Assembly (NCBI GenBank): GCA_036563505.1
Contig: DATCMH010000006.1
Span: 1 to 64,000, forward strand
Source: DATCMH01 sp036563505
GTDB lineage: Bacteria > Pseudomonadota > Alphaproteobacteria > Rhizobiales > Beijerinckiaceae
Direction of reading: 5' to 3'
Length of the DNA: 64,000 nucleotides
The notes beneath the pieces are model-generated. The model made no database searches, was not told the DNA's origin, and worked only from the letters and a program-made list of their open reading frames with translations. Below are positions 33,585 to 44,021 of the stretch, piece after piece. The translations under genes were made by a program, and so were the position numbers. Every line of letters begins with the position of its first letter. The stretch's first letter is position 1.

Positions 33585-34702
33585 GGGGGCGGCTTGGAAG
33601 GAGGCGCCTGGGCCGGTCCAGCCTCGCCGCCCTGCTGGTCATCGCGGGCGCGGGCGCTGCTCAGACAGCCTCCGTCAGCCTCGTCGACCTTCCCTTCGCC
33701 ATCGAGGCCTTTCGCGGACCCGACACCGAGGTCGCCGCGACGCTGCCCACGACCTCGCTGCTAGGCAACGCCAAGCTAATGCCCGGACGGCCCCTCGTCG
33801 CAGTCTGGGGCAAGGGGGGCGGAGCGGCCCTCGTCGCGTCCGGCACTCAGGTGCGCGTTGTGCCCTGGCAAGGCCCGGAGGCTGCCGAAGGGCTCGGACC
33901 CGAGGCGCCGCAGGACGCCATTGCGCATGCCCGACGCCGGCGATCAGGTGCTTTCAGCGCCTACTTCGCCGAGCCGCGCACCACTTATCCGCATGGCGCT
34001 TTAGGCGACCGGATCGAGGCCGGTCGGCTCGTCATCACGGAGCGGAAGGCGCTTGGCGGTCTCACGAGTGAGGTTCGGGCCGTTCCCGTCACGACGGCGA
34101 CGGTCGAGGCCGGCGAGGATCATGTCTTCGAGGATCTGGAGCCACGCTTCGCCGACCTCGACGGCGACGGCACTCCTGAGATCCTCGTCGTGCGCTCGCA
34201 CACGGAGAGAGGCGCGAGTCTCTCGGTCGTGGCGCGGCGCAACGGCGCTTGGCGGATCGTCGCCGAGACGCCACCGATCGGCGCGCCGAAGCGTTGGCTC
34301 AACCCAGCCGCGATCGCGGCTTTCGCCGGCGAGGGCCAGGCGCTCATCGCCCTCGTGCGCGCGCCTCACCAGGAAGGCGTTTTGCAACTTTGGTCCTTCG
34401 CAAGCGACCAGCTCAGTCTTATGGCGGAGACCCCCGGTTATTCGAACCATGCTTTCGGGTCGACGGCCCTCGCGCTTGCCGCCGCGCTCGACCTCGATGG
34501 CGACGGCCGGCCTGAACTCGTTCTGCCGACCCTCGACCGATCTGCCCTCGCGATCCTGTCCCTGTCCGGAACCATTCGGGAGGTCGGGCGCGTCGCGCTG
34601 CCGGCGCGGATCGACCGAGGGCTCGCCGCTCTCGGTACTGGTCGGGAGGCGCTGCTCCTCGCCGGCCTGGAGGATGGGCGCGTCGCCCTCGTGCGCCCGT
34701 GA
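33581..34702 (+). CDS. exported FG-GAP/VCBS-like repeat protein, hypothetical
   Basis: A 373-residue protein with an N-terminal hydrophobic signal (SSLAALLVIAGAGAAQT). Two copies of the calcium-binding repeat DLDGDGxPE (about residues 190 and 305) mark an FG-GAP/VCBS beta-propeller. GTG start overlapping the SDR stop by four bases. Placed periplasmic. Such proteins bind ligands or cell surfaces; no function known. Confidence 0.78.
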   Translation: MRGRLGRRRLGRSSLAALLVIAGAGAAQTASVSLVDLPFAIEAFRGPDTEVAATLPTTSLLGNAKLMPGRPLVAVWGKGGGAALVASGTQVRVVPWQGPEAAEGLGPEAPQDAIAHARRRRSGAFSAYFAEPRTTYPHGALGDRIEAGRLVITERKALGGLTSEVRAVPVTTATVEAGEDHVFEDLEPRFADLDGDGTPEILVVRSHTERGASLSVVARRNGAWRIVAETPPIGAPKRWLNPAAIAAFAGEGQALIALVRAPHQEGVLQLWSFASDQLSLMAETPGYSNHAFGSTALALAAALDLDGDGRPELVLPTLDRSALAILSLSGTIREVGRVALPARIDRGLAALGTGREALLLAGLEDGRVALVRP

Positions 34703-35151
34703 CGGACGAGGCGCCCGATCCCTCGCGGCGCTATCCGTCGCGCCCTTACCTCGCCGCGTCCGTCGCCGTCGTGCGCGACGGCCGGGTGCTCGTGGCGCGC
34801 CGCACGCGCCCGCCCGCGGCGGCGCTCTACAGCCTCCCGGGCGGCCTCGTCGAACCCGGCGAAACCCTCGATCAAGCGGCCTTGCGGGAACTTCGCGAGG
34901 AGACGGGCGTCGAAGCCGAGACCTTGGGCCTTCTCGGCCCGGTCGAGGTGATTGATCGCGACGGGGACGGCCGTGTAAGGCACCACTTCGTGGTGATGGC
35001 GCACGCCGCGCGCTGGCGGGCCGGCGAAGGCAGCGCCTTAACCGAGGCCGATGCAGTGGCATGGGTGGATGCGGATGAGGTCGACCGCCTTCCGACGACC
35101 GACGGATTGCCGGCCCTGGTTCGGGCGGCGCTCCGGCGCGCCGGGGCCTGA
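34699..35151 (+). CDS. Nudix hydrolase
   Basis: A 150-residue hydrolase with an intact Nudix box: GGLVEPGETLDQAALRELRE then ETGVEAE (about 55-81). Cleaves a nucleoside diphosphate linked to X; substrate not known. GTG start overlaps the previous stop. ASVAVVRDGRVLVARR before the box is typical of the ADP-ribose/NTP sub-group. Confidence 0.92.
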   Translation: MTDEAPDPSRRYPSRPYLAASVAVVRDGRVLVARRTRPPAAALYSLPGGLVEPGETLDQAALRELREETGVEAETLGLLGPVEVIDRDGDGRVRHHFVVMAHAARWRAGEGSALTEADAVAWVDADEVDRLPTTDGLPALVRAALRRAGA

Positions 35152-35161
35152 GCGCCGCGTC

Positions 35162-35617
35162 ATGACGCGCCCGCTCGCTGGCATCGTCGGCATCCTTCTC
35201 GTTCTGCCGCTGATCGCCTGGCCGTCGCAGGCGCCCGCCCAGCAGGTGCGCCGGCCAGCGCAGCAGCAACCTGCCAAACCCGCCGAACCGCCTCCTCCAC
35301 CGCCGGAGCCGCCGCCACCGCCTTACGAGCGAGAGCTTCTTCGCTTCTCGGAAGTGATCGGCTCGCTCTCCTTCCTGCGCGGCCTGTGCGGCGCCGCGGA
35401 CGCGGGAGAGTGGCAGAAGCGCATGCAGACGCTCCTTGAGGCCGAAGGCACGACGCAAGGGCGTCGCGAGCGCCTCGCCGGAGCCTACAACCGGGGCTAC
35501 CGCGGCTACGCGCTCACCTATCGCACCTGCACCACCTCGGCGGGAGAGGCGACGGCGCGCTTCCTGGCCGAGGGCGATCGGCTGTCGCGCAGCCTGGCGA
35601 GCCGCTACGGCGGTTAA
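35162..35617 (+). CDS. TIGR02301-family exported protein
   Basis: A 151-residue protein with a signal peptide (about 1-26), a Pro-rich linker (Pro/Glu repeats, about 38-53) and a C-terminal alpha-helical domain (RELLRFSEVIGSLSFLRGLCG ... CGAADAGEWQKRM; shown partly). This matches the TIGR02301 alphaproteobacterial family with two conserved Cys (CG, RTC). Function unknown. Next to the Nudix gene, ten bases apart. Confidence 0.85.
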   Translation: MTRPLAGIVGILLVLPLIAWPSQAPAQQVRRPAQQQPAKPAEPPPPPPEPPPPPYERELLRFSEVIGSLSFLRGLCGAADAGEWQKRMQTLLEAEGTTQGRRERLAGAYNRGYRGYALTYRTCTTSAGEATARFLAEGDRLSRSLASRYGG

Positions 35618-35758
35618 GCAACCTTAATGCGCCCCGGTTTTGCACAGGATTGCTGGCGCTCCGTTAACCTCTCCGAAAGAGGAGCGTGGCGACGCGCCCG
35701 GCCAGCGGCTAGGGTTCGCTCACCGCAGCGCGCGAACCGCCTGCTCGAACCCGCGGCC

Positions 35759-36010
35759 ATGACCGACAGCGACGTCTTCGACCTCAGCGATACCAGCGCC
35801 GACAAGCGTGCGGCCCTCTCCTACGTCGTCGAGGCCTTCGCCGAAGCGGAACTCGACGGGCTCGATCCGGACTGCATGGCGCAGGCCGCGCTCTTCGCCG
35901 CCTTCCAAGAGCTGGTCGCCACCTACGGGGAGGAGGCCGCAGCCCAGTTCGCCGCTGGCCTGCCGGACCGCATCCGCGGCGGCGCCTTCACGACCGCGCC
36001 GCGGCATTGA
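35759..36010 (+). CDS. small acidic hypothetical protein
   Basis: An 83-residue protein, MTDSDVFDLSDTSADKRAALSYVVEAF, predicted mostly helical and acidic, with no signal or membrane helix. I do not recognise the family with certainty; similar short proteins accompany this operon in Methylobacterium-like genomes. Upstream bases 35614-35627 have TTAA-N6-TTAA, not a true CtrA box. Confidence 0.6.
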   Translation: MTDSDVFDLSDTSADKRAALSYVVEAFAEAELDGLDPDCMAQAALFAAFQELVATYGEEAAAQFAAGLPDRIRGGAFTTAPRH

Positions 36011-36012
36011 GG

Positions 36013-36182
36013 TCCTGCACATCCCCTCTCCTCTCTGCGGGAGAGGGGTACGGCGAAGCCGTCGGCGACAGCCGATCAGAGACTCTCCGCCTCGACCATT
36101 CGCTTCGCGAGGCGCCGTGCCGGCGCCACCCCTCATCTCCCTGCCTTCGGCAGGCACCTTCTCCCTCAAGGGGAGAGGGGGG
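36013..36182. repeat. palindromic intergenic repeat, CCCCTCTCC family
   Basis: Between the small acidic gene and ETF-QO: blocks CCCTCTCC...GGGAGAGGGG, CCACCCCTCATC, and CTTCTCCCTC...GGGGAGAGGG. Related words recur at 37.97-38.23 kb. No coding signal. Confidence 0.65.
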
Positions 36183-36189
36183 AGCGCCG

Positions 36190-37863
36190 TCACATATTCA
36201 CGTAGTTCGGTCCGCCCGCGCCCTCAGGGACCTGCCAGTTGATGTTCTGGTTGGGGTCCTTGATGTCGCACGTTTTGCAGTGAACACAGTTCTGAGCGTT
36301 GATCTGGTAGCGGACGCCGCCAGACGCCGCCCTGTCTTCGACCCACTCGTAGACGCCCGCCGGGCAATAGCGCTGCGAGGGCCCACCGTAGACGTCGTGC
36401 TCGGAGCGCTTCTGCAACTCCATGTCCTTGACGTAGAGATGGACCGGCTGGTCCTCCTCGTGGTTCGTGTTCGACAGGAACACGGAGGAGAGCTTGTCGA
36501 AGGTGAGCACGCCGTCGGGCTTCGGATAGGCGATCGGCTTCGTCTCGGAGGCGGGCTTCAACGCGGCATGGTCCGGCTTGCCGTGAGAGAGCGTGCCGAA
36601 GGGCGAGACGCCGGCAAGCTCGTTCAGCCACATGTCAATGCCGCCGAGGCCGATGCCGACGAGGGTGCCGTACTTCGACCACAGCGGCTTCACGTTACGC
36701 ACGCGCTTGAGGTCGTAGCCGATCTCCGACGAGCGCCAGCTTTCCTCGTAAGCGATCACCTCGTCATGCGCCCGGCCCTCCTGGAGCGCCGGGAAGAGAT
36801 GCTCGGCGCAGAGCATCCCCGACAGCACGGCGTTGTGCGAGCCCTTGATGCGCGGCACGTTGACGAAGCCTGCCGAGCAGCCGACGAGGCATCCGCCCGG
36901 CATCGTGAGCTTCGGCACCGACTGCCAGCCGCCCTCCATGATGGCCCGAGCGCCGTAGCCGATGCGCTTGCCCCCCTCGAACGTCTCCCGGATCATCGGG
37001 TGCGTCTTGAAACGCTGAAACTCGTCGAAGGGCGAGAGGTGCGGGTTCTCGTAGTTGAGGTGCACCACGAAGCCCACCGAGACGAGGTTGTCGTCGAAGT
37101 GGTAGAGCCAGGATCCGCCGCCCGCCTTGTTCGGCAGGGGCCAGCCCATGGAGTGCTGCACCAGGCCCGGCCGGAACTGGTTCGCTGGCACCTGCCACAG
37201 CTCCTTGATGCCGATGCCGTATTTCTGGTGATCGCGGCCCTCGTTGAGCTTGAAGCGGTCGACGACCTGCTTCGTCAGCGAGCCGCGGGCGCCTTCGCCG
37301 AAAACCGTATAGCGGGCGCGCAACTCCATGCCGCGGGTGTAATTGGCGTTGGGCTCACCCTCGCGACCGATTCCCATGTCGCCCGTCGCGACGCCGACGA
37401 CCGCGCCCTTGTCGTCGTACAACACCTCGGCCGCGGCGAAGCCGGGGTAGATCTCGACCCCGAGCGCCTCAGCCCGCCTCCCTAAGAACTTCGTGACGTT
37501 CGAGAGCGAGCCCACGAAGTTGCCGTGATTGCTCATGAGCCGCGGCAAGGCGACCGTCGGCAGCTTGAGGCCGCCGGCCGGGCCGAGGAACAGGAATTCG
37601 TCCTTCGTCACCTCGGTGGTGAGCGGCCGCTCGCCGTCTTCGCGCCAGTCCGGCAGCAGTCGATCGAGGCCGATCGGGTCGATCACGGCGCCGGAGAGGA
37701 TGTGGGCGCCCACCTCCGAGCCCTTCTCGACCACGACGACGGAGAGCTCCGCGCCAGCTTCGGCCGCGAGCTGCTTGAGGCGGATCGCGGCCGAGAGGCC
37801 GGCTGGCCCCGCGCCGACCACGACCACGTCGAATTCCATCGCCTCCCGCTCGGGCAGCTCCAT
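36190..37863 (-). CDS. etfD: electron-transfer flavoprotein-ubiquinone oxidoreductase (ETF-QO)
   Basis: A 557-residue membrane-associated flavoprotein passing electrons from ETF to ubiquinone in fatty acid and amino acid breakdown. FAD loop VVVGAGPAGLSAAIRL (about 11-26), GWPLPNKAGGGSWLYHFDDN, and the C-terminal [4Fe-4S] ferredoxin-like module NCVHCKTCDIKDP with the earlier YCPAGVYE cysteine. Start at 37863 has GGAGG five to seven bases ahead. The ubiquinone site is inferred from the family. The etfAB genes are not here. Confidence 0.95.
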   Translation of the reverse strand: MELPEREAMEFDVVVVGAGPAGLSAAIRLKQLAAEAGAELSVVVVEKGSEVGAHILSGAVIDPIGLDRLLPDWREDGERPLTTEVTKDEFLFLGPAGGLKLPTVALPRLMSNHGNFVGSLSNVTKFLGRRAEALGVEIYPGFAAAEVLYDDKGAVVGVATGDMGIGREGEPNANYTRGMELRARYTVFGEGARGSLTKQVVDRFKLNEGRDHQKYGIGIKELWQVPANQFRPGLVQHSMGWPLPNKAGGGSWLYHFDDNLVSVGFVVHLNYENPHLSPFDEFQRFKTHPMIRETFEGGKRIGYGARAIMEGGWQSVPKLTMPGGCLVGCSAGFVNVPRIKGSHNAVLSGMLCAEHLFPALQEGRAHDEVIAYEESWRSSEIGYDLKRVRNVKPLWSKYGTLVGIGLGGIDMWLNELAGVSPFGTLSHGKPDHAALKPASETKPIAYPKPDGVLTFDKLSSVFLSNTNHEEDQPVHLYVKDMELQKRSEHDVYGGPSQRYCPAGVYEWVEDRAASGGVRYQINAQNCVHCKTCDIKDPNQNINWQVPEGAGGPNYVNM

Positions 37864-37969
37864 CGCATCCTCCACGCGCACAGTGTTCTGGCTTGATAGT
37901 TCACATATGAACCATTGGGCTCAACCCGGCAAGGTTCAGAGAGGTTTCGTCGCACGTCTGCTCGGGCAC

Positions 37970-38260
37970 GTCACCTTCTCCCCTCGCGGGAGAAGGTGCC
38001 CTCGCGCAAGCGAGGGCGGATGAGGGGTGGTGGGCGGAGGTCCGAGTATCGGAGCTATACCCCTCACCCCTCGGTCGCTGCGCTCCCTTGCTTCGCCTGC
38101 CGGTGCGCAGGCGAAGCCCTCTCCCACAAGGGGAGAGGGGAACGCGCTCATGGATGTCAGACAACAGACAACAGAGCCGAGGCCCGGACGCCAACCCTCT
38201 CCCCTTGTGGGAGAGGGCAGGGTGAGGGGGTGCTGGGCACAGACCCGAGCGCCTCAGACC
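37970..38260. repeat. tandem palindromic repeats, CCCCTCTCC family
   Basis: The 569-base gap 37864-38432 is filled mostly by three overlapping palindromic units of the same family as at 36.0 kb: TTCTCCC...GGGAGAAGG, CCTCACCCCTC...GAGGGG, CCCTCTCCC...GGGAGAGGG. No CDS or RNA gene is seen; the remaining 38261-38432 is plain. Confidence 0.65.
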
Positions 38261-38432
38261 ACCTCCCCTGTCCTTCGCGGGCTCGACCCACGAACCTCGG
38301 TCCGAAGTCATGCCCACCCCCGAACCGAGATGGCCGGGTCAAGCCCGGCCATGACAAAGATAGGGCGGAACGACGATCCCCTTGGCACCCCCGCAACTTG
38401 CCTCCAAACCCGCCTGATCCCATATAAAACCT

Positions 38433-39296
38433 ATGCTGGACAAGGATTTCGACCGCTCGGCGCTCCTGCCGCTCCTCGATTTTTACACCGAGGCGGGCGT
38501 CGACTTCGCCCTCGACGAAGCGCCGCACGATCGCTTCGCCGAAGACGCCCGGCCCGCGCCGGCCGCCGTGCCTGAGACGACCCGGGCGCCAGACCCTGCC
38601 CGCGCTGCCGAGCAGGCTCTGTCGACGGCTCCTGCTCCGCCGGTAGCGGCTCGCCCCTTGCCGCGGCGGGCGGCCTCGGCGTCGGCCGACGAGGCGGCCG
38701 GTGCCGCGCGGGAGCAGGCGCGGACGGCCAAGAGCCTCGAGGAGCTCGAGGCGGTGCTCGCCGGTTTCGACGGCTGCGCCCTCAAGTTCAGCGCCAAGAA
38801 CCTCGCCTTCGCTGATGGCAACCCGCAGGGCCGCGTCATGCTGGTCGGCGAGGCCCCGGGCGCGGACGAGGACCGGATCGGCAAGCCGTTCATGGGCCGT
38901 TCGGGCCAGCTCCTCGACCGCATGCTGGCTGCGGTAGGCCTCGACCGAAGCCACGTCTACATCGCCAACGTCGTGCCCTGGCGGCCGCCGGGTAACCGCA
39001 CGCCGACGCCGCAGGAGATCGCGATCTGCCGGCCCTTCATCGAGCGGCAGATCGAGCTCGCCAGCCCCGACATTCTGGTGTGTCTCGGCGGTCCCGCAGC
39101 TCAGAACCTGCTCAACCTGAAGGACGGCATCCTGAAGAGCCGCGGCCGCTGGTACGATTACCGCACCGGGGACGGTCGCACGATCCGGGCGCTCGCGACG
39201 CTCCATCCGGCCTACCTCCTGCGCCAGCCGCTGCAGAAACGCCTCGGATGGCGCGACTTCCGCAGCCTGCGCCGGGCGCTCGACGGGCGGGAGTAG
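38433..39296 (+). CDS. uracil-DNA glycosylase, family 4-like, iron-sulphur site altered
   Basis: A 287-residue base-excision enzyme with an N-terminal Pro/Ala-rich tail (1-about 100) then the glycosylase domain with GEAPGADED (139-147) and HPAYLLR. Family 4 uses four Cys: here the first (C115) and the last (C199) remain, but the CxxC partner is Lys (K118) and the KCRPP cysteine is Trp (W183). The cluster is therefore likely lost. A UDG class without the cluster has been described from Bradyrhizobium; this looks like it. Alone, between the repeats and ypfJ. Confidence 0.88.
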   Translation: MLDKDFDRSALLPLLDFYTEAGVDFALDEAPHDRFAEDARPAPAAVPETTRAPDPARAAEQALSTAPAPPVAARPLPRRAASASADEAAGAAREQARTAKSLEELEAVLAGFDGCALKFSAKNLAFADGNPQGRVMLVGEAPGADEDRIGKPFMGRSGQLLDRMLAAVGLDRSHVYIANVVPWRPPGNRTPTPQEIAICRPFIERQIELASPDILVCLGGPAAQNLLNLKDGILKSRGRWYDYRTGDGRTIRALATLHPAYLLRQPLQKRLGWRDFRSLRRALDGRE

Positions 39297-39300
39297 GGCC

Positions 39301-39318
39301 GCGCCAGGAACCTGGCGC
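39301..39318 (+). terminator. hairpin after the glycosylase gene
   Basis: GCGCCAG-GAAC-CTGGCGC, a 7-bp perfect stem directly after the stop at 39296. No T run follows, so efficiency is doubtful. Confidence 0.5.
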
Positions 39319-39392
39319 AGCGCCGTCGCTTTACCTACATGGGCCGCTCGTGAAAGCTTGGCCCGATGAGGTCGGGTGCTTGAGGGACGGCG

Positions 39393-40271
39393 ATGCGCTG
39401 GGAAGATTTCAGGGCCTCTGAGAACGTTGAGGACCGTCGCGGCGGCGGAGGCGGTGGACTCGGCGGCGTGGGCGGCCTCGGCATCGGCGCGACGATCATC
39501 CTCGGCCTCGTCGGCTGGGCGCTGGGCATCGACCCGCGCATCCTGATCGGCGCGGCGAACCAGATGTCGGGCGGCGGTTCGGGCTACAGCCGAGAGGCGC
39601 CGCAAGGGCGTCAGGGCGCACCTCCGGACGAGATGGGCCGCTTCGCCGCCGCGATCCTCGGCAACACGGAAGACGTCTGGAAGGACGTGCTCCCGTCACA
39701 AGCCAACCGGGAATATCGCCCGCCGGGCCTCGTGATCTTCTCCGGCTCGACGCGCTCGGGCTGCGGCGCCGCGCAATCGGCCATGGGTCCGTTCTACTGC
39801 CCTCTCGATCAGAAGGTCTACATCGACCTCTCCTTCTTCCAGGAAATGCAACGGCGCTTCCGCGCCGGAGGCGACTTCGCGTACGCCTACGTCATCGCCC
39901 ACGAGGTCGGGCATCATATCGAGAACCTGCTCGGCATCCTGCCCAAGGTTCAGCAGCGCCAGCGCGAGCTCGGCCAAGCGGAGGCCAACAACCTCTCCGT
40001 CCGCGTCGAGCTGATGGCCGACTGCCTCGCGGGCGTCTGGGCCTACCATTCGAACGAGCGCTACCGCTCCCTGGAGCAGGGCGATGTCGAGGAGGCGATC
40101 GCGGCGGCGGAGGCCATCGGCGACGATCGTCTGCAGAAGCAGAGCCAGGGCTACGCGGTCCCTGACTCCTTCACCCACGGTTCCTCGGCGCAGCGCGTGC
40201 GCTGGTTTACGACGGGCCTGAAGAGCGGCCAGGTGAAAGCCTGCGACACGTTCCGGACGAACCGGCTCTGA
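39393..40271 (+). CDS. ypfJ: neutral zinc metallopeptidase, YpfJ family
   Basis: A 292-residue membrane-anchored protein. After MRWEDFRASENVEDRRGGGGG comes a hydrophobic helix (about 29-45), then a zinc domain with HEVGHHIENLLG (about 170-181) and ELMADCLAGVWAYH, the third ligand. This is the DUF2342/YpfJ family, thought to be a peptidase but never tested. A strong hairpin follows. Confidence 0.9.
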   Translation: MRWEDFRASENVEDRRGGGGGGLGGVGGLGIGATIILGLVGWALGIDPRILIGAANQMSGGGSGYSREAPQGRQGAPPDEMGRFAAAILGNTEDVWKDVLPSQANREYRPPGLVIFSGSTRSGCGAAQSAMGPFYCPLDQKVYIDLSFFQEMQRRFRAGGDFAYAYVIAHEVGHHIENLLGILPKVQQRQRELGQAEANNLSVRVELMADCLAGVWAYHSNERYRSLEQGDVEEAIAAAEAIGDDRLQKQSQGYAVPDSFTHGSSAQRVRWFTTGLKSGQVKACDTFRTNRL

Positions 40272-40324
40272 GATTGCCGGCCCGGAGAAAGGCTTCCCAG
40301 GCGGGACATCCAACGCTGAATGCC

Positions 40325-40360
40325 GAGAGAAGGCGGGCCTCAAGCCCGCCTTCTCTCGTT
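40325..40360 (+). terminator. terminator after ypfJ
   Basis: 14-bp perfect stem GAGAGAAGGCGGGC (40325-40338) with GCCCGCCTTCTCTC (40344-40357), 5-base loop, then GTTTC. Confidence 0.75.
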
Positions 40361-40394
40361 TCATGGATCCAGCGTTCACAGCCATCCCACGAAG

Positions 40395-40428
40395 CAAAAA
40401 CAAAACCCCCGGAGCGGGGCTCCGGGGG
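40395..40428 (-). terminator. rho-independent terminator of the YciE-like gene
   Basis: Stem CCCCCGGAGC (40406-40415) with GCTCCGGGGG (40419-40428). On the minus strand it is followed by GTTTTGTTTTT, a good terminator run. Confidence 0.85.
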
Positions 40429-40461
40429 CGCTGAACGAGATGCCGGATTGCGGAGAACGCC

Positions 40462-40998
40462 TTAGCGGTTCGCCTTCTCGCCCTGGGCTTCCAGCATGAG
40501 GTACTTGCGGGTGACGGGCTCGACCTGGGCCATGACCTGGCGGGCCGCGTTCTGCTCCTCCTGGAGTATCTGGCGCAGCACGGGCAGGTGCTGGGTGTGG
40601 CCCGCCGTCTCCGTGATCGTGATGAGCGAGGTGTAGGCCGCGACCTCGTGATTCTCGAGGGCGTGGTTGGTGTAGAGGTTCTTCAGGATCTCGTCGTCGG
40701 CGAGCGAGTGGATGAGCGCGCCGAGGTTGCCCACCGTCTGCGTCACCGCATCCTTGAACAGGGACCGGTCCTCGCCGTGGCTGTGGAGGATGGTCTCCAG
40801 CTGCTCGATCTGGCGCAGGGTCTCCTGATGGTGCTGGCGGAGAACCTGCTGCATCTCCGGGTAGTGCTCGTAGCGCTCGATCTGGCGCTCGAGCATCTGC
40901 TCGGCCTGCTTCTCGAGGGCGTGCGTGTTGCGCAGGGCGGTGATGTAGATCGTCTGGACCGTCTCGTTCGAGGCCAGGTTGGTGGTGGTCGCGACCAT
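40462..40998 (-). CDS. ferritin-like stress protein, YciE/DUF892 family
   Basis: A 178-residue four-helix bundle of the YciE/YciF type (YITALRNTHALEKQAEQML at the N-terminus, DEILKNLYTNHALENHEVAAYTSL in the middle). Such proteins bind iron in structure and are induced by stress in many bacteria. Its promoter is an EcfG-type site at 41040-41064. ATG at 40998, GAGGAAGG ahead. Confidence 0.9.
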   Translation of the reverse strand: MVATTTNLASNETVQTIYITALRNTHALEKQAEQMLERQIERYEHYPEMQQVLRQHHQETLRQIEQLETILHSHGEDRSLFKDAVTQTVGNLGALIHSLADDEILKNLYTNHALENHEVAAYTSLITITETAGHTQHLPVLRQILQEEQNAARQVMAQVEPVTRKYLMLEAQGEKANR

Positions 40999-41039
40999 GG
41001 TAAGGCCTTCCTCACGATTGCCGGGTGGAACGCGGCGTC

Positions 41040-41064
41040 AACGGGCGTCGGCGAAGCTTGTTCC
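41040..41064 (-). promoter_or_regulatory. EcfG-type promoter of the YciE-like gene
   Basis: On the minus strand GGAAC (41064-41060), a 16-base spacer and CGTT (41043-41040). Same form as at 4883 and 5292. Transcription would start about 35 bases before the ATG. In the rest of the 318-base gap 40999-41316 I see only the rpsO leader side. Confidence 0.75.
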
Positions 41065-41316
41065 GTCGACGGCCCGTCGCGGGCGTTGTGTCGCTCCTCC
41101 TTGCGGGGGAGCCCCGCCGGTCCGATCTCCGGCCTAGCGTCGAGAACCGATTCGTGTATGGTGCGCCCGCTCGACGCTGCGCCTTGGCGCGGCGAGAGGG
41201 CGTTCTCCCCCACACCATCGACCGCGCTGGACGACATCCCGGCCCGGCCGACCGAGAGCGCCGCCTCCCGGCCGCCCCTGACGGCGGCTGATCCTCGAAC
41301 CCGAAAGGAAACCACG

Positions 41317-41586
41317 ATGTCGATCACGGCCGAGCGCAAGACCGCGCTCGTGAAGCAATTCGCGCAGAAGTCCGGCGACACCGGCTCCCCGGAGGTCCAG
41401 GTCGCCATCCTGACCGAGCGCATCACCAACCTCACCGAGCATTTCAAGACGCACGCGAAGGACAACCATTCGCGCCGCGGCCTGCTCAAGCTCGTGTCCC
41501 AGCGCCGCTCGCTTCTCGACTACGTGAAGCGGAAGGACGAGGCGCGCTACCGCACCCTCATCGAGACGCTCGGCATCCGCCGCTAA
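41317..41586 (+). CDS. rpsO: 30S ribosomal protein S15
   Basis: The 89-residue S15 binds 16S rRNA and helps the 30S form. Typical throughout: MSITAERKTALVKQFAQKSG, HSRRGLLKLVSQRRSLLDYV, RYRTLIETLGIRR. ATG at 41317 with AAAGGA ahead. It is followed by pnp, the near-universal order. Confidence 0.98.
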   Translation: MSITAERKTALVKQFAQKSGDTGSPEVQVAILTERITNLTEHFKTHAKDNHSRRGLLKLVSQRRSLLDYVKRKDEARYRTLIETLGIRR

Positions 41587-41603
41587 CCGTTTCGAGACGC
41601 CTT

Positions 41604-41630
41604 GCCGTCCGGGGCCCGGCCCCGGACGGC
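41604..41630 (+). terminator. rpsO-pnp intercistronic hairpin
   Basis: Perfect 12-bp stem GCCGTCCGGGGC / GCCCCGGACGGC with 3-base loop, then TTCTCCC. In E. coli the equivalent gap holds an RNase III site and the rpsO terminator; the same double use is likely. Confidence 0.75.
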
Positions 41631-41775
41631 TTCTCCCGGCCGCCGAAGGCGGTGGCCGTTTCCCGGCGGAGGACGCGACGACCATGGCAGGATCGCCGGA
41701 GGCTCAAACTTCAAGCCTCTCGCCGTCTTGCTCATGGCGTCGGGTCCTTCGCCCGACCGCATGGAAGACAAGCGA

Positions 41776-43944
<2,169 letters not shown>

Positions 43945-43988
43945 GCGGCGGGCGAGGACGCCCGCCTCTCAACGACGAGATCACGAGC

Positions 43989-44016
43989 GGGCGGCCCGGC
44001 GACGGGCCGCCCTTTT
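43989..44016 (+). terminator. rho-independent terminator of pnp
   Basis: GGGCGGCCCG-GCGA-CGGGCCGCCC then TTTT. A second weaker hairpin (GGCGGGCG/CGCCCGCC) lies at 43949-43966. It also lies 6 bases past the end of the minus-strand neighbour and could serve both. Confidence 0.85.
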
Positions 44017-44021
44017 CGCGC

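Noticed and set aside
35614..35627. TTAA-N6-TTAA upstream of the small acidic gene
   Set aside because: The spacer is six, not seven, and there is no second box, so it does not meet the CtrA consensus.
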